From: Streptomyces sp. S.PNR 29
GTDB taxonomy: Bacteria > Actinomycetota > Actinomycetes > Streptomycetales > Streptomycetaceae
Length of the DNA stretch: 64,000 nt
Direction: 5' to 3'
NCBI RefSeq assembly: GCF_030386795.1
Contig: NZ_JANUQM010000021.1
Coordinates: 91,816 to 155,815, forward strand
The notes beneath the pieces are model-generated. The model did not search any database. It was not told the origin of the DNA and saw nothing but the letters and a program-made list of their open reading frames with translations. This document shows positions 1 through 8,644 of the stretch, one piece after another (positions within the stretch are counted from its first letter, which is position 1; each line of letters opens with the position of its first letter). A program made the position numbers and the translations under genes.

Positions 1-149
1 GATCGGCGTTGCCCTCCCGTCACGTGTTTAGTGCGGAAATAGGGGGGTGTTCGGTCGGTCCGGTCGGGCAGGAGACATCCTGAACCTGTCGGCTGCCGGG
101 GGTGGCGGGGACGCTGTGGAACTGACACACCGCCCTACTGCGTAACTGG

Positions 150-192
150 CTGTGTACGACTGACTGTGCAACGACTGACTGTGTACGACTTT
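150..192. repeat. Three imperfect 14-15 bp tandem repeats upstream of the first gene
   Basis: Three units of the form CTGTGTACGACTGA follow each other at 150-163, 164-178 (one extra base) and 179-192. They lie 40-80 bp before the start of the ATPase gene, where a promoter or operator is expected. The remaining 1-149 holds no gene I can support. Confidence 0.6.
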
Positions 193-230
193 TGAATCGT
201 GAACTGGTGAATCGGTGAGGTGAAGCGCTG

Positions 231-806
231 ATGAGCACCACCCGGCCCTACTCGCCGGGCGACCGCGGTCCGGAGCCCAGCGGCGCTTCCGGGGCGTCCG
301 AGGGGGGCGTGTCGGCGGGAGCGTCGGAAGGTGGCGTGCCCGCGACCGGGGCGTCGGAGGCAGGCGGGGCCGGGTCGTCGCCCGCGCCGCCGGCGGGCCG
401 GCAGGTCCGCAGACTGAGCTTCGACGGCGAGAGCGGTGTCGTGCCGCTCGCCCGCGACTTCACCCGCCAGGCGCTGTACGCGTGGGGCTGGCTGCCCGCC
501 GCCACGGCCGACCAGCGGGCCGCCGCCGAGGACGTACTGCTGGTCGTCTCCGAGCTGGTCACCAACGCCTGTCTGCACGCGGAGGGGCCGGACGAGCTGT
601 GGATCGCCTGCGACAAGAAGGTGATCCGGATCGAGGTCACCGACCGGGGTGTCGGCCAGCCGGCACCTCGTACCCCGCACCGCGCGGGGCGCCCGGGCGG
701 CCACGGCATGTTCATCGTGCAGCGGCTGTGCTTGGACTGGGGCGTCGTACGGACCCCGGGAGTCGCGGGCAAGACCGTGTGGGCGGAGCTGGGGGCACCC
801 GCCTGA
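231..806 (+). CDS. ATP-binding protein, anti-sigma factor (HATPase_c) type
   Basis: This is a 191-residue protein with one GHKL/HATPase_c domain in its C-terminal two thirds. The N-box region reads LVVSELVTNACLHA and a G-box reads GGHGMFIVQRL, as in the RsbW/SpoIIAB-like proteins that are abundant in Streptomyces. Such proteins bind ATP and may hold a sigma factor or phosphorylate an anti-anti-sigma partner; no partner gene lies in this window. Residues 20-50 are low complexity, with GASEGGV-like repeats, and are probably disordered. The ATG follows a GTGAGGTGAAG ribosome site. The gene ends inside the first unit of a tandem repeat that continues downstream. Confidence 0.85.
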   Translation: MSTTRPYSPGDRGPEPSGASGASEGGVSAGASEGGVPATGASEAGGAGSSPAPPAGRQVRRLSFDGESGVVPLARDFTRQALYAWGWLPAATADQRAAAEDVLLVVSELVTNACLHAEGPDELWIACDKKVIRIEVTDRGVGQPAPRTPHRAGRPGGHGMFIVQRLCLDWGVVRTPGVAGKTVWAELGAPA

Positions 807-876
807 GGCATCCGCCCAAGATGCCCGTCTGAGGATCCGCCCAAGGTGCCCGCCTGAGACGTCCGCCCAAGGCTCC
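800..876. repeat. Three 25-26 bp tandem repeats overlapping a stop codon
   Basis: Units at 800-825, 826-850 and 851-876 share the pattern CGCCTGAG..TCCGCCCAAGG. The first contains the TGA of the ATPase gene. Earlier expansion of the repeat may have moved the stop codon, or the repeat may have spread from the coding end into the intergenic region. Confidence 0.7.
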
Positions 877-1065
877 CGGCCGGGGAGGCAGCTCCGTGTG
901 CGCCGGAGCCTCACCTCGGATTACCCGCGGTCACCTTCTCCGCTCGCCCCCCTTCTCCTGCGCGCCGGATCGCCGCGATTCCGGCGTGCGACGTGTCTTC
1001 CCTCCTCACGGCGCCGGGCGTACCTTGACGGCCCGATCTGATGCGCCGTCAGGAATGAGGGGACC

Positions 1066-1764
1066 GTGTCGTACCAGAAGCGAACCGCCGCGCTCGCGTC
1101 CGTCGCGGCCCTGGCCGGCTCGGCGGTGTTGATGGCCGCCCCCGCTGCCCGGGCCGAGGTCGTCGAGGTCAACTACCAGTGCAGGACGCCCATCGGTGAC
1201 AAGAGCGCCGTCTCGCCCATCGACATCAAGGGCGTGCAGAGCGGCAGCGGCTACAAAATCACCATGTCGTGGCAGAAGGGCGTCTCCTCCAGCCCGGTCG
1301 AACTGGGCAAGGGCGCGATGAACCCGAGCGCGACCATCGCGCTGGGCGGGGCCGACAACGGCACGCTGACGGTGACGGGTCCGCCGAACCAGGCGAAGAT
1401 ACCGGCGAACACCCCCATCAAGATCGACGACCTGAGCGGCACGTACACACCGAAGAAGACCGGCGAGGTCACCTTCACGGCGGGCGTGCTCACCATCAAG
1501 GCCCTCGGTACCACGACCACCTGCACGCCGACGAACGACCCGGGCCCGTCGCTGACCCTCGACGTCACCGCCGCGAGCGGCGGCGGAGCCACCGGCTCCA
1601 CCCAGAGCGGCTCCGGCTCCGGCTCCGGCTCCGAGCTGTCCCGAACCGGCCCCGAGGACTCCGCGATCGCCCTCGGCACGCTCGGCGGCACGGTGCTGCT
1701 CGCGGGCGCGGCGGGCGCGCTGTGGCTGACCCGGCGCAACCAGCCGGCGCGGGCCCGCCGCTGA
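1066..1764 (+). CDS. Secreted surface protein with sortase-like C-terminus
   Basis: This 232-residue exported protein begins with a signal peptide whose hydrophobic core ends in AARA, giving probable cleavage near residue 28. The mature part is a Thr/Gly/Ser-rich beta-type domain of about 150 residues with two cysteines that could pair. A Ser/Gly linker (SGSGSGSGS) leads to LSRTG, a hydrophobic helix and an RRNQPARARR tail. That resembles a cell-wall sorting signal, although Streptomyces sortases usually use LAXTG, so simple membrane anchoring is equally possible. The GTG start follows GAGGGGA. The next gene is 66 bp downstream and encodes another surface protein. I do not recognise the family. 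Confidence 0.8.
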   Translation: MSYQKRTAALASVAALAGSAVLMAAPAARAEVVEVNYQCRTPIGDKSAVSPIDIKGVQSGSGYKITMSWQKGVSSSPVELGKGAMNPSATIALGGADNGTLTVTGPPNQAKIPANTPIKIDDLSGTYTPKKTGEVTFTAGVLTIKALGTTTTCTPTNDPGPSLTLDVTAASGGGATGSTQSGSGSGSGSELSRTGPEDSAIALGTLGGTVLLAGAAGALWLTRRNQPARARR

Positions 1765-1830
1765 CGGCACCCGCCGCCGTACGGCGGTTGAACCCCCGTA
1801 TCCGAGCGTCGAGTCGACGGGAGCGGTGAC

Positions 1831-2868
1831 GTGAACGGCACAGTGCGGATTCCGGCGGTGCTCGTGCTGGTCCTGGTACTGCTGACGGGGGCGGTGTCCG
1901 CGGCCGCGGCCGAGGGCCCCGCGGTGCGGCTCTCCGAGTCGCAGGCGGGGGCGGGCGGCGCGGTCACCGTCACCGGCAGCGGCTGGCGCCCCCGTGCCCT
2001 GCTGATGCTGCTGATCTGCGGCCAGTCCGTGGCGTCCCGGGGCGTGACCGGTGGCACCGACTCCTGCGCCAACGCCGACGGCAGAGCCGTCACCACCGAC
2101 GCCGAGGGCCGCTTCCGCAGGACGCTGCCGGTCGCCGAGCCCCCGGTGCCCTGCCCGTGCGTGGTGCACGTGGCCACGGTGACCGGCCCGAAGGCGGAGG
2201 CCGACGCGGCCTTCCAGGTCGCCGGGCACGCCGTGGAACCGCTGCCCGCGGAGCCTGCCGGCGGCCGCCTGTCCGTCCTCACCGACACCCGGCTGGAGGG
2301 CTCCGACGGCCTGCTCACCTGGTTCGGTTCACCGCCCTCCCGCACCCTCGTCCTCACCGTCGGCAACGTCGGCACGTCAGCCGTGAAGAACCCGGTCTTC
2401 CGGGTCGGCACCTCCCACGGCGTGTTCGCGCCGCAGTGGGAGGAACAGCGCTGGCGCGGCACCGTCCAGCCCGGCGGCAAGGCGCGGATCGAGCTGCCGG
2501 TCGAGCTGGCGGCCGGGGCGCACGGCGACTACACCGTGACGCTCGCCTACGGCGGGAAGGTCCTCGCCGAACAGCCCTGGGACGTGGGCCGGCCCTGGGG
2601 CGTGACGCTGTTCTGGATCCTGACCTGCCTGGTCGTGCCGGCGGCCGTGTTCCGCGCCGGGATGGCCGCGGTGAACCGCGTACGGCCGCGCCCCGCCACC
2701 GTCGCCGGCCGCCACCGCGGGCTGCGCCTGCCCGCACCGGCCCTGCGCCTGTGGGGGCCGGCCTCTCCGGATCAGGCACCTTCCAGCCCCGCGCCCCTGC
2801 CGTGGTTCACCCCGGACTCGGATCCGGCACCTGTCCCGGAAACCCCGGAGGGCCACCGCACCCAGTGA
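1831..2868 (+). CDS. Exported membrane protein with neocarzinostatin-like Ig domain
   Basis: This 345-residue protein has a signal peptide (hydrophobic residues 7-30). A domain of about 100 residues contains VTVTGSGWRP and a paired-cysteine pattern (PCPCVVHV) that recall the neocarzinostatin/macromomycin fold. A second beta domain of about 130 residues follows, then one transmembrane helix near residues 255-275 and a basic, Pro-rich cytoplasmic tail. It probably sits on the outer face of the membrane. The GTG start follows GGGAGCG. Its stop codon lies inside the loop of the terminator hairpin. The specific role is unknown; pairing with the sortase-like gene suggests a two-gene surface operon. 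Confidence 0.8.
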   Translation: MNGTVRIPAVLVLVLVLLTGAVSAAAAEGPAVRLSESQAGAGGAVTVTGSGWRPRALLMLLICGQSVASRGVTGGTDSCANADGRAVTTDAEGRFRRTLPVAEPPVPCPCVVHVATVTGPKAEADAAFQVAGHAVEPLPAEPAGGRLSVLTDTRLEGSDGLLTWFGSPPSRTLVLTVGNVGTSAVKNPVFRVGTSHGVFAPQWEEQRWRGTVQPGGKARIELPVELAAGAHGDYTVTLAYGGKVLAEQPWDVGRPWGVTLFWILTCLVVPAAVFRAGMAAVNRVRPRPATVAGRHRGLRLPAPALRLWGPASPDQAPSSPAPLPWFTPDSDPAPVPETPEGHRTQ

Positions 2869-2882
2869 TGCGATGGCCCTCC
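2847..2882. terminator. Convergent terminator hairpin overlapping a stop codon
   Basis: GGAGGGCCA (2847-2855) pairs with TGGCCCTCC (2874-2882), and an inner CGCA/TGCG pair extends the stem. The TGA of the upstream plus-strand gene is inside the loop. It lies between convergent genes and can serve both strands. Confidence 0.7.
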
Positions 2883-2903
2883 CGAAGAGACCGTGGACGG
2901 ACG

Positions 2904-4400
2904 TCAGCGCACGTCGCCCATGAGTTCCTTGACCTTGTTGCGGTACATCCACACCGCGACACCGGCGACCACGGCGAGCGCGGCCTCCAGGGCCACGATG
3001 CCCGTCTTGTTCAGATCGACGCCGGCGATGGAGAGCAGACCGGTCGTGGCGTCGCCGGCGGTGACGGCGAGGAACCACACGCCCATCATCTGCGAGGCGT
3101 ACTTCGCGGGCGCCATCTTCGTGGTGACCGACAGGCCGACCGGGGAGAGCAGCAGCTCACCGACGGTCTGGACGAAGTAGATCGCCACCAGCCACAGCGC
3201 GGCCGCCTTGTGGCCGCCGCCCGCGATGGACAGCGGGGCCAGGAAGAGGAAGAAGGACGCGCCGACCAGCAGCAGGCCGGAGGCGAACTTCACGATCGTG
3301 CTGGGCTCCTTGCCGCGCCGGTTCAGCGCCAGCCAGATCCAGGCGAAGACCGGGGCCAGGGCCATGATCAGAACCGGGTTGACCGACTGGTACCAGGAGA
3401 CCGGGAAGCCCCAGCCGAAGACGCTGTTCTCCGCCGACGAGTCGGCGAAGATCGACAGGGTCGAGCCGCCCTGGTCGTAGATCATCCAGAAGACGGCCGC
3501 GGCGACGAAGAACCAGATGTACGCGGACATCTTCGACTGCTCGGCGCGGTCCAGTTCCCGGTCGCGCTTGATCCGCACCAGCACCATCAGCGGGATGATC
3601 ACGCCGAGCAGGGTCAGCGGGACCAGGATCCAGTTCAGCGTGTAGTGGCCGGAGAAGCCGACGATCGCGTAGAAGACGGTGGCGACACCGGCCCAGATCG
3701 CGGCCTTGCGCAGCGTCGAGGCCTTCTCGTCGGCGGACAGCGGCTTCGGGACGACGCCGGAACGCTCGGCGAGGTGGCGGCTGCCGAGCAGGAACTGGGC
3801 GAGACCCAGCGCCATGCCGAGCGCGGCGAGCGCGAAGCCGAGGTGCCAGTCGACGCTCTCACCGACGGTGCCGATCACCAGCGGCGCGGCGAAGGCGCCG
3901 AGGTTGATGCCCATGTAGAAGACGGTGAAGCCACCGTCGCGGCGCGGGTCGTCCGGGCCGTCGTAGAGGTGGCCGACCATCGTGGAGATGTTGGCCTTCA
4001 GCAGACCCGAGCCGATGGCGACCAGGCCGAGGCCCGCGTAGAACGTGCCCGAGGAGGGCAGCGCCAGCGTGAGGTGGCCGAGCATGATGACCGTGCCGGC
4101 GACGGCGACGGTCTTGCGCGGGCCCCAGACGCGGTCGCCGAACCAGCCGCCCGGCATGGCGAGCAGGTACACCAGCGACACGTACACCGAGTAGATCGCG
4201 GTCGCGGTGGCCGCGTTCAGGTGCAGGCCGCCCGGAGCGACGAGGTACAGCGGGAGCAGAGCCCTCATGCCGTAGTAGGAGAACCGTTCCCACATCTCGG
4301 TCATGAAGAGAGTGGCCAGACCCCGGGGGTGGCCGAAGAAGGTCTTCTCGGACCCGGGGGTGCCCGGACGGACCGAGTCCTTCGTCAGGCTGGACGCCAT
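2904..4400 (-). CDS. POT/PTR2-family proton-coupled peptide transporter
   Basis: This 498-residue polytopic membrane protein of the major facilitator superfamily takes up di- and tripeptides with protons. The family signature is clear near the N-terminus: EMWERFSYYGMRALLPLYL carries the ExxERFxYYG motif needed for proton coupling. About 14 hydrophobic segments follow, the usual number for bacterial POT transporters. The ATG at 4400 was chosen because AAGGAA lies just upstream and because the protein then starts at the usual distance from the first helix; the reading frame stays open 30 codons further. A hairpin with a U tract precedes the gene, suggesting attenuation. Confidence 0.95.
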   Translation of the reverse strand: MASSLTKDSVRPGTPGSEKTFFGHPRGLATLFMTEMWERFSYYGMRALLPLYLVAPGGLHLNAATATAIYSVYVSLVYLLAMPGGWFGDRVWGPRKTVAVAGTVIMLGHLTLALPSSGTFYAGLGLVAIGSGLLKANISTMVGHLYDGPDDPRRDGGFTVFYMGINLGAFAAPLVIGTVGESVDWHLGFALAALGMALGLAQFLLGSRHLAERSGVVPKPLSADEKASTLRKAAIWAGVATVFYAIVGFSGHYTLNWILVPLTLLGVIIPLMVLVRIKRDRELDRAEQSKMSAYIWFFVAAAVFWMIYDQGGSTLSIFADSSAENSVFGWGFPVSWYQSVNPVLIMALAPVFAWIWLALNRRGKEPSTIVKFASGLLLVGASFFLFLAPLSIAGGGHKAAALWLVAIYFVQTVGELLLSPVGLSVTTKMAPAKYASQMMGVWFLAVTAGDATTGLLSIAGVDLNKTGIVALEAALAVVAGVAVWMYRNKVKELMGDVR

Positions 4401-4487
4401 GGTCGTTCCTTGCTGGTCGGGACGCGCGTGCCTGAGCGGGGGCGCGCCCGTTGGGGGGAGAGCAGGGCTGGGGGACCAGCCCGCGCG

Positions 4488-4526
4488 CACAAAAGAGACC
4501 TTCGGCGCTCATCGCCGCCAAAGGTC
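4488..4526 (-). promoter_or_regulatory. Leader hairpin with U-tract before the peptide transporter
   Basis: Read on the minus strand, GACCTTTGGCG and CGCCGAAGGTC form an 11-bp stem (one G-U pair) with an 8-nt loop, followed directly by TCTTTTGTG. This is the shape of an intrinsic terminator, but it sits about 90 nt before the transporter start rather than behind a gene. A possible promoter (CTGACG, then TAGCAT near 4535) lies just upstream. The rest of 4527-4784 holds no gene I can see. Confidence 0.5.
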
Positions 4527-4772
4527 CCCGCGATGCTACAGGCGTAGATTCACCATACGTCAGGACACCACCGCAAATGGCCCATTTGAGACGCGAATCA
4601 CAGGTGTCGAGGGAACCAGGCGCATGGTTTCCAAGGTCACTTCCAGAATGGCATCCCACAGCCACAGGTCCGTCCACCGCCCCTCACCGCGCCCGCCCCA
4701 AGGTGAGAATCAGGAAAGACGACGGTAAGAATCCCAGGCCAGATCACACCCCAGCTCTGGTCGCGGGCGGTC

Positions 4773-4778
4773 TACCAT
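4773..4778 (+). promoter_or_regulatory. -10 box for a leaderless response-regulator mRNA
   Basis: TACCAT ends six bases before the ATG of the response regulator and no Shine-Dalgarno sequence is present, so the transcript probably starts at or next to the start codon. No clear -35 box is visible. Confidence 0.5.
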
Positions 4779-4784
4779 CAGCTC

Positions 4785-5462
4785 ATGACCCGTGTACTGC
4801 TCGCCGAGGACGACGCGTCCATCTCGGAGCCGCTGGCCCGCGCACTGCGCCGGGAAGGGTACGAGGTCGAGGTGCGTGAGGACGGACCCACCGCACTCGA
4901 CGCCGGACTGCAGGGCGGCGTCGACCTGGTCGTGCTCGACCTGGGTCTGCCCGGCATGGACGGCCTGGAGGTGGCCCGCCGGCTGCGCGCCGAGGGGCAC
5001 GCCGTGCCGATCCTCATCCTGACCGCGCGTGCCGACGAGGTGGACACCGTCGTCGGTCTCGACGCGGGTGCCGACGACTACGTCACCAAGCCGTTCCGCC
5101 TGGCGGAACTGCTTGCCCGCGTCCGCGCCCTGCTGCGGCGCGGCGCCGCCGAGCCGCAGCAGCCGCCCGCCACCCACGGTGTGCGCATCGACGTCGAGTC
5201 GCACCGCGCGTGGATGGGCGACGAGGAGCTGCAGCTCACCGCCAAGGAGTTCGACCTGCTGCGGGTCCTGGTCCGGGACGCCGGCCGGGTCGTCACCCGC
5301 GACCAGCTGATGCGCGAGGTCTGGGACACCACCTGGTGGTCGTCCACCAAGACGCTCGACATGCACATCTCCTGGCTGCGCAAGAAGCTGGGCGACGACG
5401 CCGCGAACCCCCGGTACATCGCGACCGTTCGCGGCGTGGGCTTCCGTTTCGAGAAGAGCTGA
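4785..5462 (+). CDS. OmpR/PhoB-family response regulator
   Basis: This 225-residue two-component regulator has an N-terminal receiver domain with acidic D9-D10, phospho-acceptor D52 (VLDLGLPGMDG), T80 and K102 (TKPF). The C-terminal winged helix, from about residue 135, ends with the usual YIATVRGVGFRFE. It should be phosphorylated by the histidine kinase that starts 31 bp downstream and then bind DNA. The signal and targets cannot be read from the sequence. There is no ribosome site; the start looks leaderless. Confidence 0.95.
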   Translation: MTRVLLAEDDASISEPLARALRREGYEVEVREDGPTALDAGLQGGVDLVVLDLGLPGMDGLEVARRLRAEGHAVPILILTARADEVDTVVGLDAGADDYVTKPFRLAELLARVRALLRRGAAEPQQPPATHGVRIDVESHRAWMGDEELQLTAKEFDLLRVLVRDAGRVVTRDQLMREVWDTTWWSSTKTLDMHISWLRKKLGDDAANPRYIATVRGVGFRFEKS

Positions 5463-5493
5463 GCCCGGCGGAACGGGTCCTGGGTAAGAGAAC

Positions 5494-6768
5494 ATGCGCC
5501 GACGACTGATCCAGTCCACGCTCGCCGTGGTCCTCGTCGTGATCGCCGTCTTCGGTGTCTCCCTCGTCGTCGTGGAGAGCAGGACGATCAGCACCAGCGC
5601 CCAGGAGCGTGTGGAGCTGGAGGCGGCGCGGCTGGCCAGCATCGTGGACAGCCGCCTCCTCGGCACGGGGAACGTCACCGCGGAGGTTCTGCGGGACCAG
5701 GTCGCGCGGGACCGTTACGCCGTGATCCGGATCCCCGGGGAGCGGCCCATCGAGGTCGGCGACAAGCCGGTCGGCGACGTCATCCGCGGCGAGGCCACGG
5801 GCGAGGAGGGCGAGGAGGTTTTCGTCGAGGAGCCGCGCTCCGCCGTGACCCGGGAGGTCGGCCGGACGCTGGTGATCATCGGGCTGGTGGCGCTGATGGC
5901 GGTGGTGGCCGCGGTGCTGCTGGCGATCCGCCAGGCCAACCGCCTCGCCTCCCCGCTCACCGACCTCGCCGAGACCGCCGAACGCCTCGGTTCGGGCGAC
6001 CCGCGCCCGCGGCACAAGCGGTACGGCGTCCCCGAGCTGGACCGGGTCGCGGACGTGCTGGACTCCTCCGCCGAGCGCATCGCCCGCATGCTGACCGCCG
6101 AGCGGCGCCTGGCCGCCGACGCCTCGCACCAGCTCCGTACGCCCCTCACGGCCCTGTCGATGCGGCTGGAGGAGATCACCCTCACCGACGACCCGGACAC
6201 GGTGAAGGAAGAGGCGACCATCGCGATCTCCCAGGTGGAGCGCCTGACGGACGTCGTGGAGCGGCTGCTGACCAACTCCCGCGACCCGCGCAACGGCTCC
6301 GCCGTCACCTTCGACCTGGACGAGGTCCTCCAGCAGCAGATCGCCGAGTGGCGCCCCGCCTACCGCAGCGCGGGCCGCGCGATCGTCAGCTCCGGCAAGC
6401 GGCACCTGCACGCCGTGGGCACGCCGGGCGCGGTGGCGCAGGTGCTGGCCGCGCTGATCGAGAACTCCCTGATGCACGGCAGCGGCACGGTCGCGCTGCG
6501 CACCCGCGTCATCGGCAACCAGGCCGTCGTCGAGGTGACCGACGAGGGGCCCGGCGTCCCCGCCGACCTCGGGGCGCGGATCTTCGAGCGCACGATCAGC
6601 GGCCGCAACTCCACGGGCATCGGCCTCGCGGTCGCCCGTGACCTCGCGGAGGCCGACGGGGGCCGCCTGGAACTCCTCCAGACCAAGCCGGCGGTGTTCG
6701 GTCTGTTCCTCTCCCGCACACCGCCGTCGAAGAAGGAGCCTGCGGAGGACGAGCCGACGGTCCGCTGA
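5494..6768 (+). CDS. Two-component sensor histidine kinase
   Basis: This 424-residue membrane kinase is the partner of the preceding response regulator. A first transmembrane helix (about residues 7-28) is followed by an extracytoplasmic region of roughly 90 residues and a second helix (about 124-146), then a HAMP linker. The dimerisation domain has the H-box ASHQLRTPLTAL with phospho-acceptor H212. The ATPase domain has an N-box (ALIENSLMHG), a G1 box (TDEGPGVP) and a G2 box (STGIGLAVARDLAE). The short sensor region suggests that an envelope or small-ligand signal is detected. The gene is co-transcribed with the regulator. Confidence 0.95.
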   Translation: MRRRLIQSTLAVVLVVIAVFGVSLVVVESRTISTSAQERVELEAARLASIVDSRLLGTGNVTAEVLRDQVARDRYAVIRIPGERPIEVGDKPVGDVIRGEATGEEGEEVFVEEPRSAVTREVGRTLVIIGLVALMAVVAAVLLAIRQANRLASPLTDLAETAERLGSGDPRPRHKRYGVPELDRVADVLDSSAERIARMLTAERRLAADASHQLRTPLTALSMRLEEITLTDDPDTVKEEATIAISQVERLTDVVERLLTNSRDPRNGSAVTFDLDEVLQQQIAEWRPAYRSAGRAIVSSGKRHLHAVGTPGAVAQVLAALIENSLMHGSGTVALRTRVIGNQAVVEVTDEGPGVPADLGARIFERTISGRNSTGIGLAVARDLAEADGGRLELLQTKPAVFGLFLSRTPPSKKEPAEDEPTVR

Positions 6769-6785
6769 GGACGGCCGGGTCTGGT

Positions 6786-7355
6786 TCAGACGCGCTGCCT
6801 GGTCTTCGGCCGCTTCGCCGCCGTCTCCCGCTTCAAGAACGATTCCGCGCCTGCCACGGTCTCCTGGCCTGCCGCCGGCTCCCGGCCCGGCAGCGCCCGG
6901 AACACCCACGTCCGGTAGGACCAGAACCGGAACAGCGTCGCGATGCCTATGCCGAGGAACTTGAAGATGTTGCTCTGCAGCGGGCTGTCCCAGCCGAAGC
7001 CGTACGTCGCCGTGTACAGCACGCCGTTCTCGATCACGAGCCCGACCGCGCTGAACAGCAGGAACAGCGACATCTCCTTCGTGCGGCCGCTCTTGTCGCG
7101 GTCCCGGTACGTGAAGTAGCGGAAGCCGACGTAGTTGAAGATGATCGCCACGACGGTCGCGATGACGCTCGCCCGCACCACCTGGAGGTCGGTCACATGC
7201 CGTACCAGGTTGAACACGCCGAGATTGACCAGAATCCCCGCGCCGCCCACCGCGCCGAACTTGGCGACCTCACGGACGAGCCGGTCGAATCGCTGCCGCA
7301 CCGTACCGCCGGGTGCCGGGGAAGCCGTATCAGGCCCCGAGGAACCACGTTCCAT
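6786..7355 (-). CDS. GtrA-like family membrane protein
   Basis: This 189-residue protein has four predicted transmembrane helices between residues 30 and 150, the GtrA/DPMS arrangement. GtrA-like proteins are thought to help move polyprenyl-linked sugars across the membrane, or to assist glycosyltransferases in doing so. The segment FGAVGGAGILVNLGVFNLV and the later FKFLGIGIATLFRFWSYRTWVF are characteristic. The tails are hydrophilic. It is divergent from purK and convergent with the kinase gene. No strong ribosome site is seen at the ATG, so the start is less certain. It may serve the envelope polymer genes further along. Confidence 0.85.
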   Translation of the reverse strand: MERGSSGPDTASPAPGGTVRQRFDRLVREVAKFGAVGGAGILVNLGVFNLVRHVTDLQVVRASVIATVVAIIFNYVGFRYFTYRDRDKSGRTKEMSLFLLFSAVGLVIENGVLYTATYGFGWDSPLQSNIFKFLGIGIATLFRFWSYRTWVFRALPGREPAAGQETVAGAESFLKRETAAKRPKTRQRV

Positions 7356-7492
7356 GGTCGTGCAGGCCCCCGTCCGTAAGTAGCGTCAACCCAGTCATGC
7401 TAACCACCCTCCCGCGCGACCGCCTGCGGACCGGCCGACAGCCGGGAAAACGGCCACCATGGCCGGGAAGCACCCCACCTCGGCGCGGCCGA

Positions 7493-7498
7493 TACCCT
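7493..7498 (+). promoter_or_regulatory. -10 box for a leaderless purK mRNA
   Basis: TACCCT ends six bases before the GTG start of purK. Only AGGGGC lies between them, too close to act as a normal ribosome site, so a leaderless transcript is the best reading. Confidence 0.5.
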
Positions 7499-7504
7499 AG
7501 GGGC

Positions 7505-8644
7505 GTGACGTTCCCGGTAGTCGGCATGGTCGGCGGGGGCCAGCTCGCTCGTATGACACACGAGGCGGGCATCCCGTTGGGCATCAGGTTCAAGCTCCTC
7601 AGTGACACTCCTCAGGACTCAGCGGCGCAGGTCGTGAACGATGTCGTCATCGGCGACTATCGCGACCTGGACACGCTGCGCGCGTTCGCACGCGGCTGTG
7701 ACGTGATCACCTTCGATCACGAGCACGTGCCCACCGAGCACCTCAGGGCCCTGGAAGCGGACGGCATCCCCGTCCGCCCCGGCCCCGACGCGCTGGTGCA
7801 CGCCCAGGACAAGGGCGTGATGCGGGCGAGACTCGACGCGATCGGCGTGCCCTGCCCGAGTCACCGCATCGTGACCGATCCGCAGGACGTGGCGGCGTTC
7901 GCGGACGAGGGCGACGGTTTCCCGGTCGTTCTCAAAACGGTCCGCGGAGGCTACGACGGCAAGGGCGTGTGGGTGGTGAACTCGCCCGAGGAGGCGCAGG
8001 ACCCCTTCCGCGCGGGCGTCCCGGTCCTCGCCGAGGAGAAGGTCGACTTCGCCAGGGAACTGGCCGCCAACGTCGTCCGCTCCCCGCACGGCCAGGCGGT
8101 CGCCTACCCGGTGGTCGAGTCCCGCCAGGTGAACGGCGTCTGCGACACGGTCATAGCCCCGGCCCCCGACCTGGAAGAGCCCCTCGCCCTGCAGGCCGAG
8201 GAACTGGCGCTGCGGATCGCCAAGGAACTGGACGTCGTGGGCCACCTGGCCGTCGAACTGTTCCAGACCCGCGACGGCCGCATCCTCGTCAACGAGCTGG
8301 CCATGCGCCCGCACAACTCGGGCCACTGGACGATGGACGGCGCGATCACGTCCCAGTTCGCCAACCACGTCCGCGCGGTCCTGGACCTCCCCCTCGGCGA
8401 CCCGCGCCCGCGCGCGCCGTGGACGGTCATGGTCAACGTCCTCGGCGGCGACTTCCCGGACATGTACTCCGCGTACCTGCACTGCATGGCCCGCGACCCC
8501 CAGCTCAAGATCCACATGTACGGCAAGGACGTGAAGCCCGGCCGGAAGGTCGGCCACGTCAACACCTACGGCGACGACCTGGACGACGTGCTGGAGCGCG
8601 CCCGTCACGCAGCCGGTTACCTGAGAGGCACGATCACCGAATGA
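7505..8644 (+). CDS. purK: N5-carboxyaminoimidazole ribonucleotide synthase
   Basis: This 379-residue ATP-grasp enzyme of purine synthesis converts AIR, bicarbonate and ATP to N5-CAIR. The N-terminus VGMVGGGQLARM, the central glycine-rich ATP-binding stretch (RGGYDGKGVWVV) and NELAMRPHNSGHWT are typical PurK features. The GTG at 7505 begins exactly where the family begins. The frame is open 64 codons upstream, but that part is not PurK-like and overlaps the divergent gene. The stop overlaps the purE start by ATGA, so the two are translationally coupled. The product goes straight to PurE. Confidence 0.97.
   Translation: MTFPVVGMVGGGQLARMTHEAGIPLGIRFKLLSDTPQDSAAQVVNDVVIGDYRDLDTLRAFARGCDVITFDHEHVPTEHLRALEADGIPVRPGPDALVHAQDKGVMRARLDAIGVPCPSHRIVTDPQDVAAFADEGDGFPVVLKTVRGGYDGKGVWVVNSPEEAQDPFRAGVPVLAEEKVDFARELAANVVRSPHGQAVAYPVVESRQVNGVCDTVIAPAPDLEEPLALQAEELALRIAKELDVVGHLAVELFQTRDGRILVNELAMRPHNSGHWTMDGAITSQFANHVRAVLDLPLGDPRPRAPWTVMVNVLGGDFPDMYSAYLHCMARDPQLKIHMYGKDVKPGRKVGHVNTYGDDLDDVLERARHAAGYLRGTITE

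Noticed and set aside
2157..4547. A 796-codon plus-strand frame across the peptide transporter
   Set aside because: It runs antisense to the transporter, which has clear POT motifs, and lacks any domain of its own.
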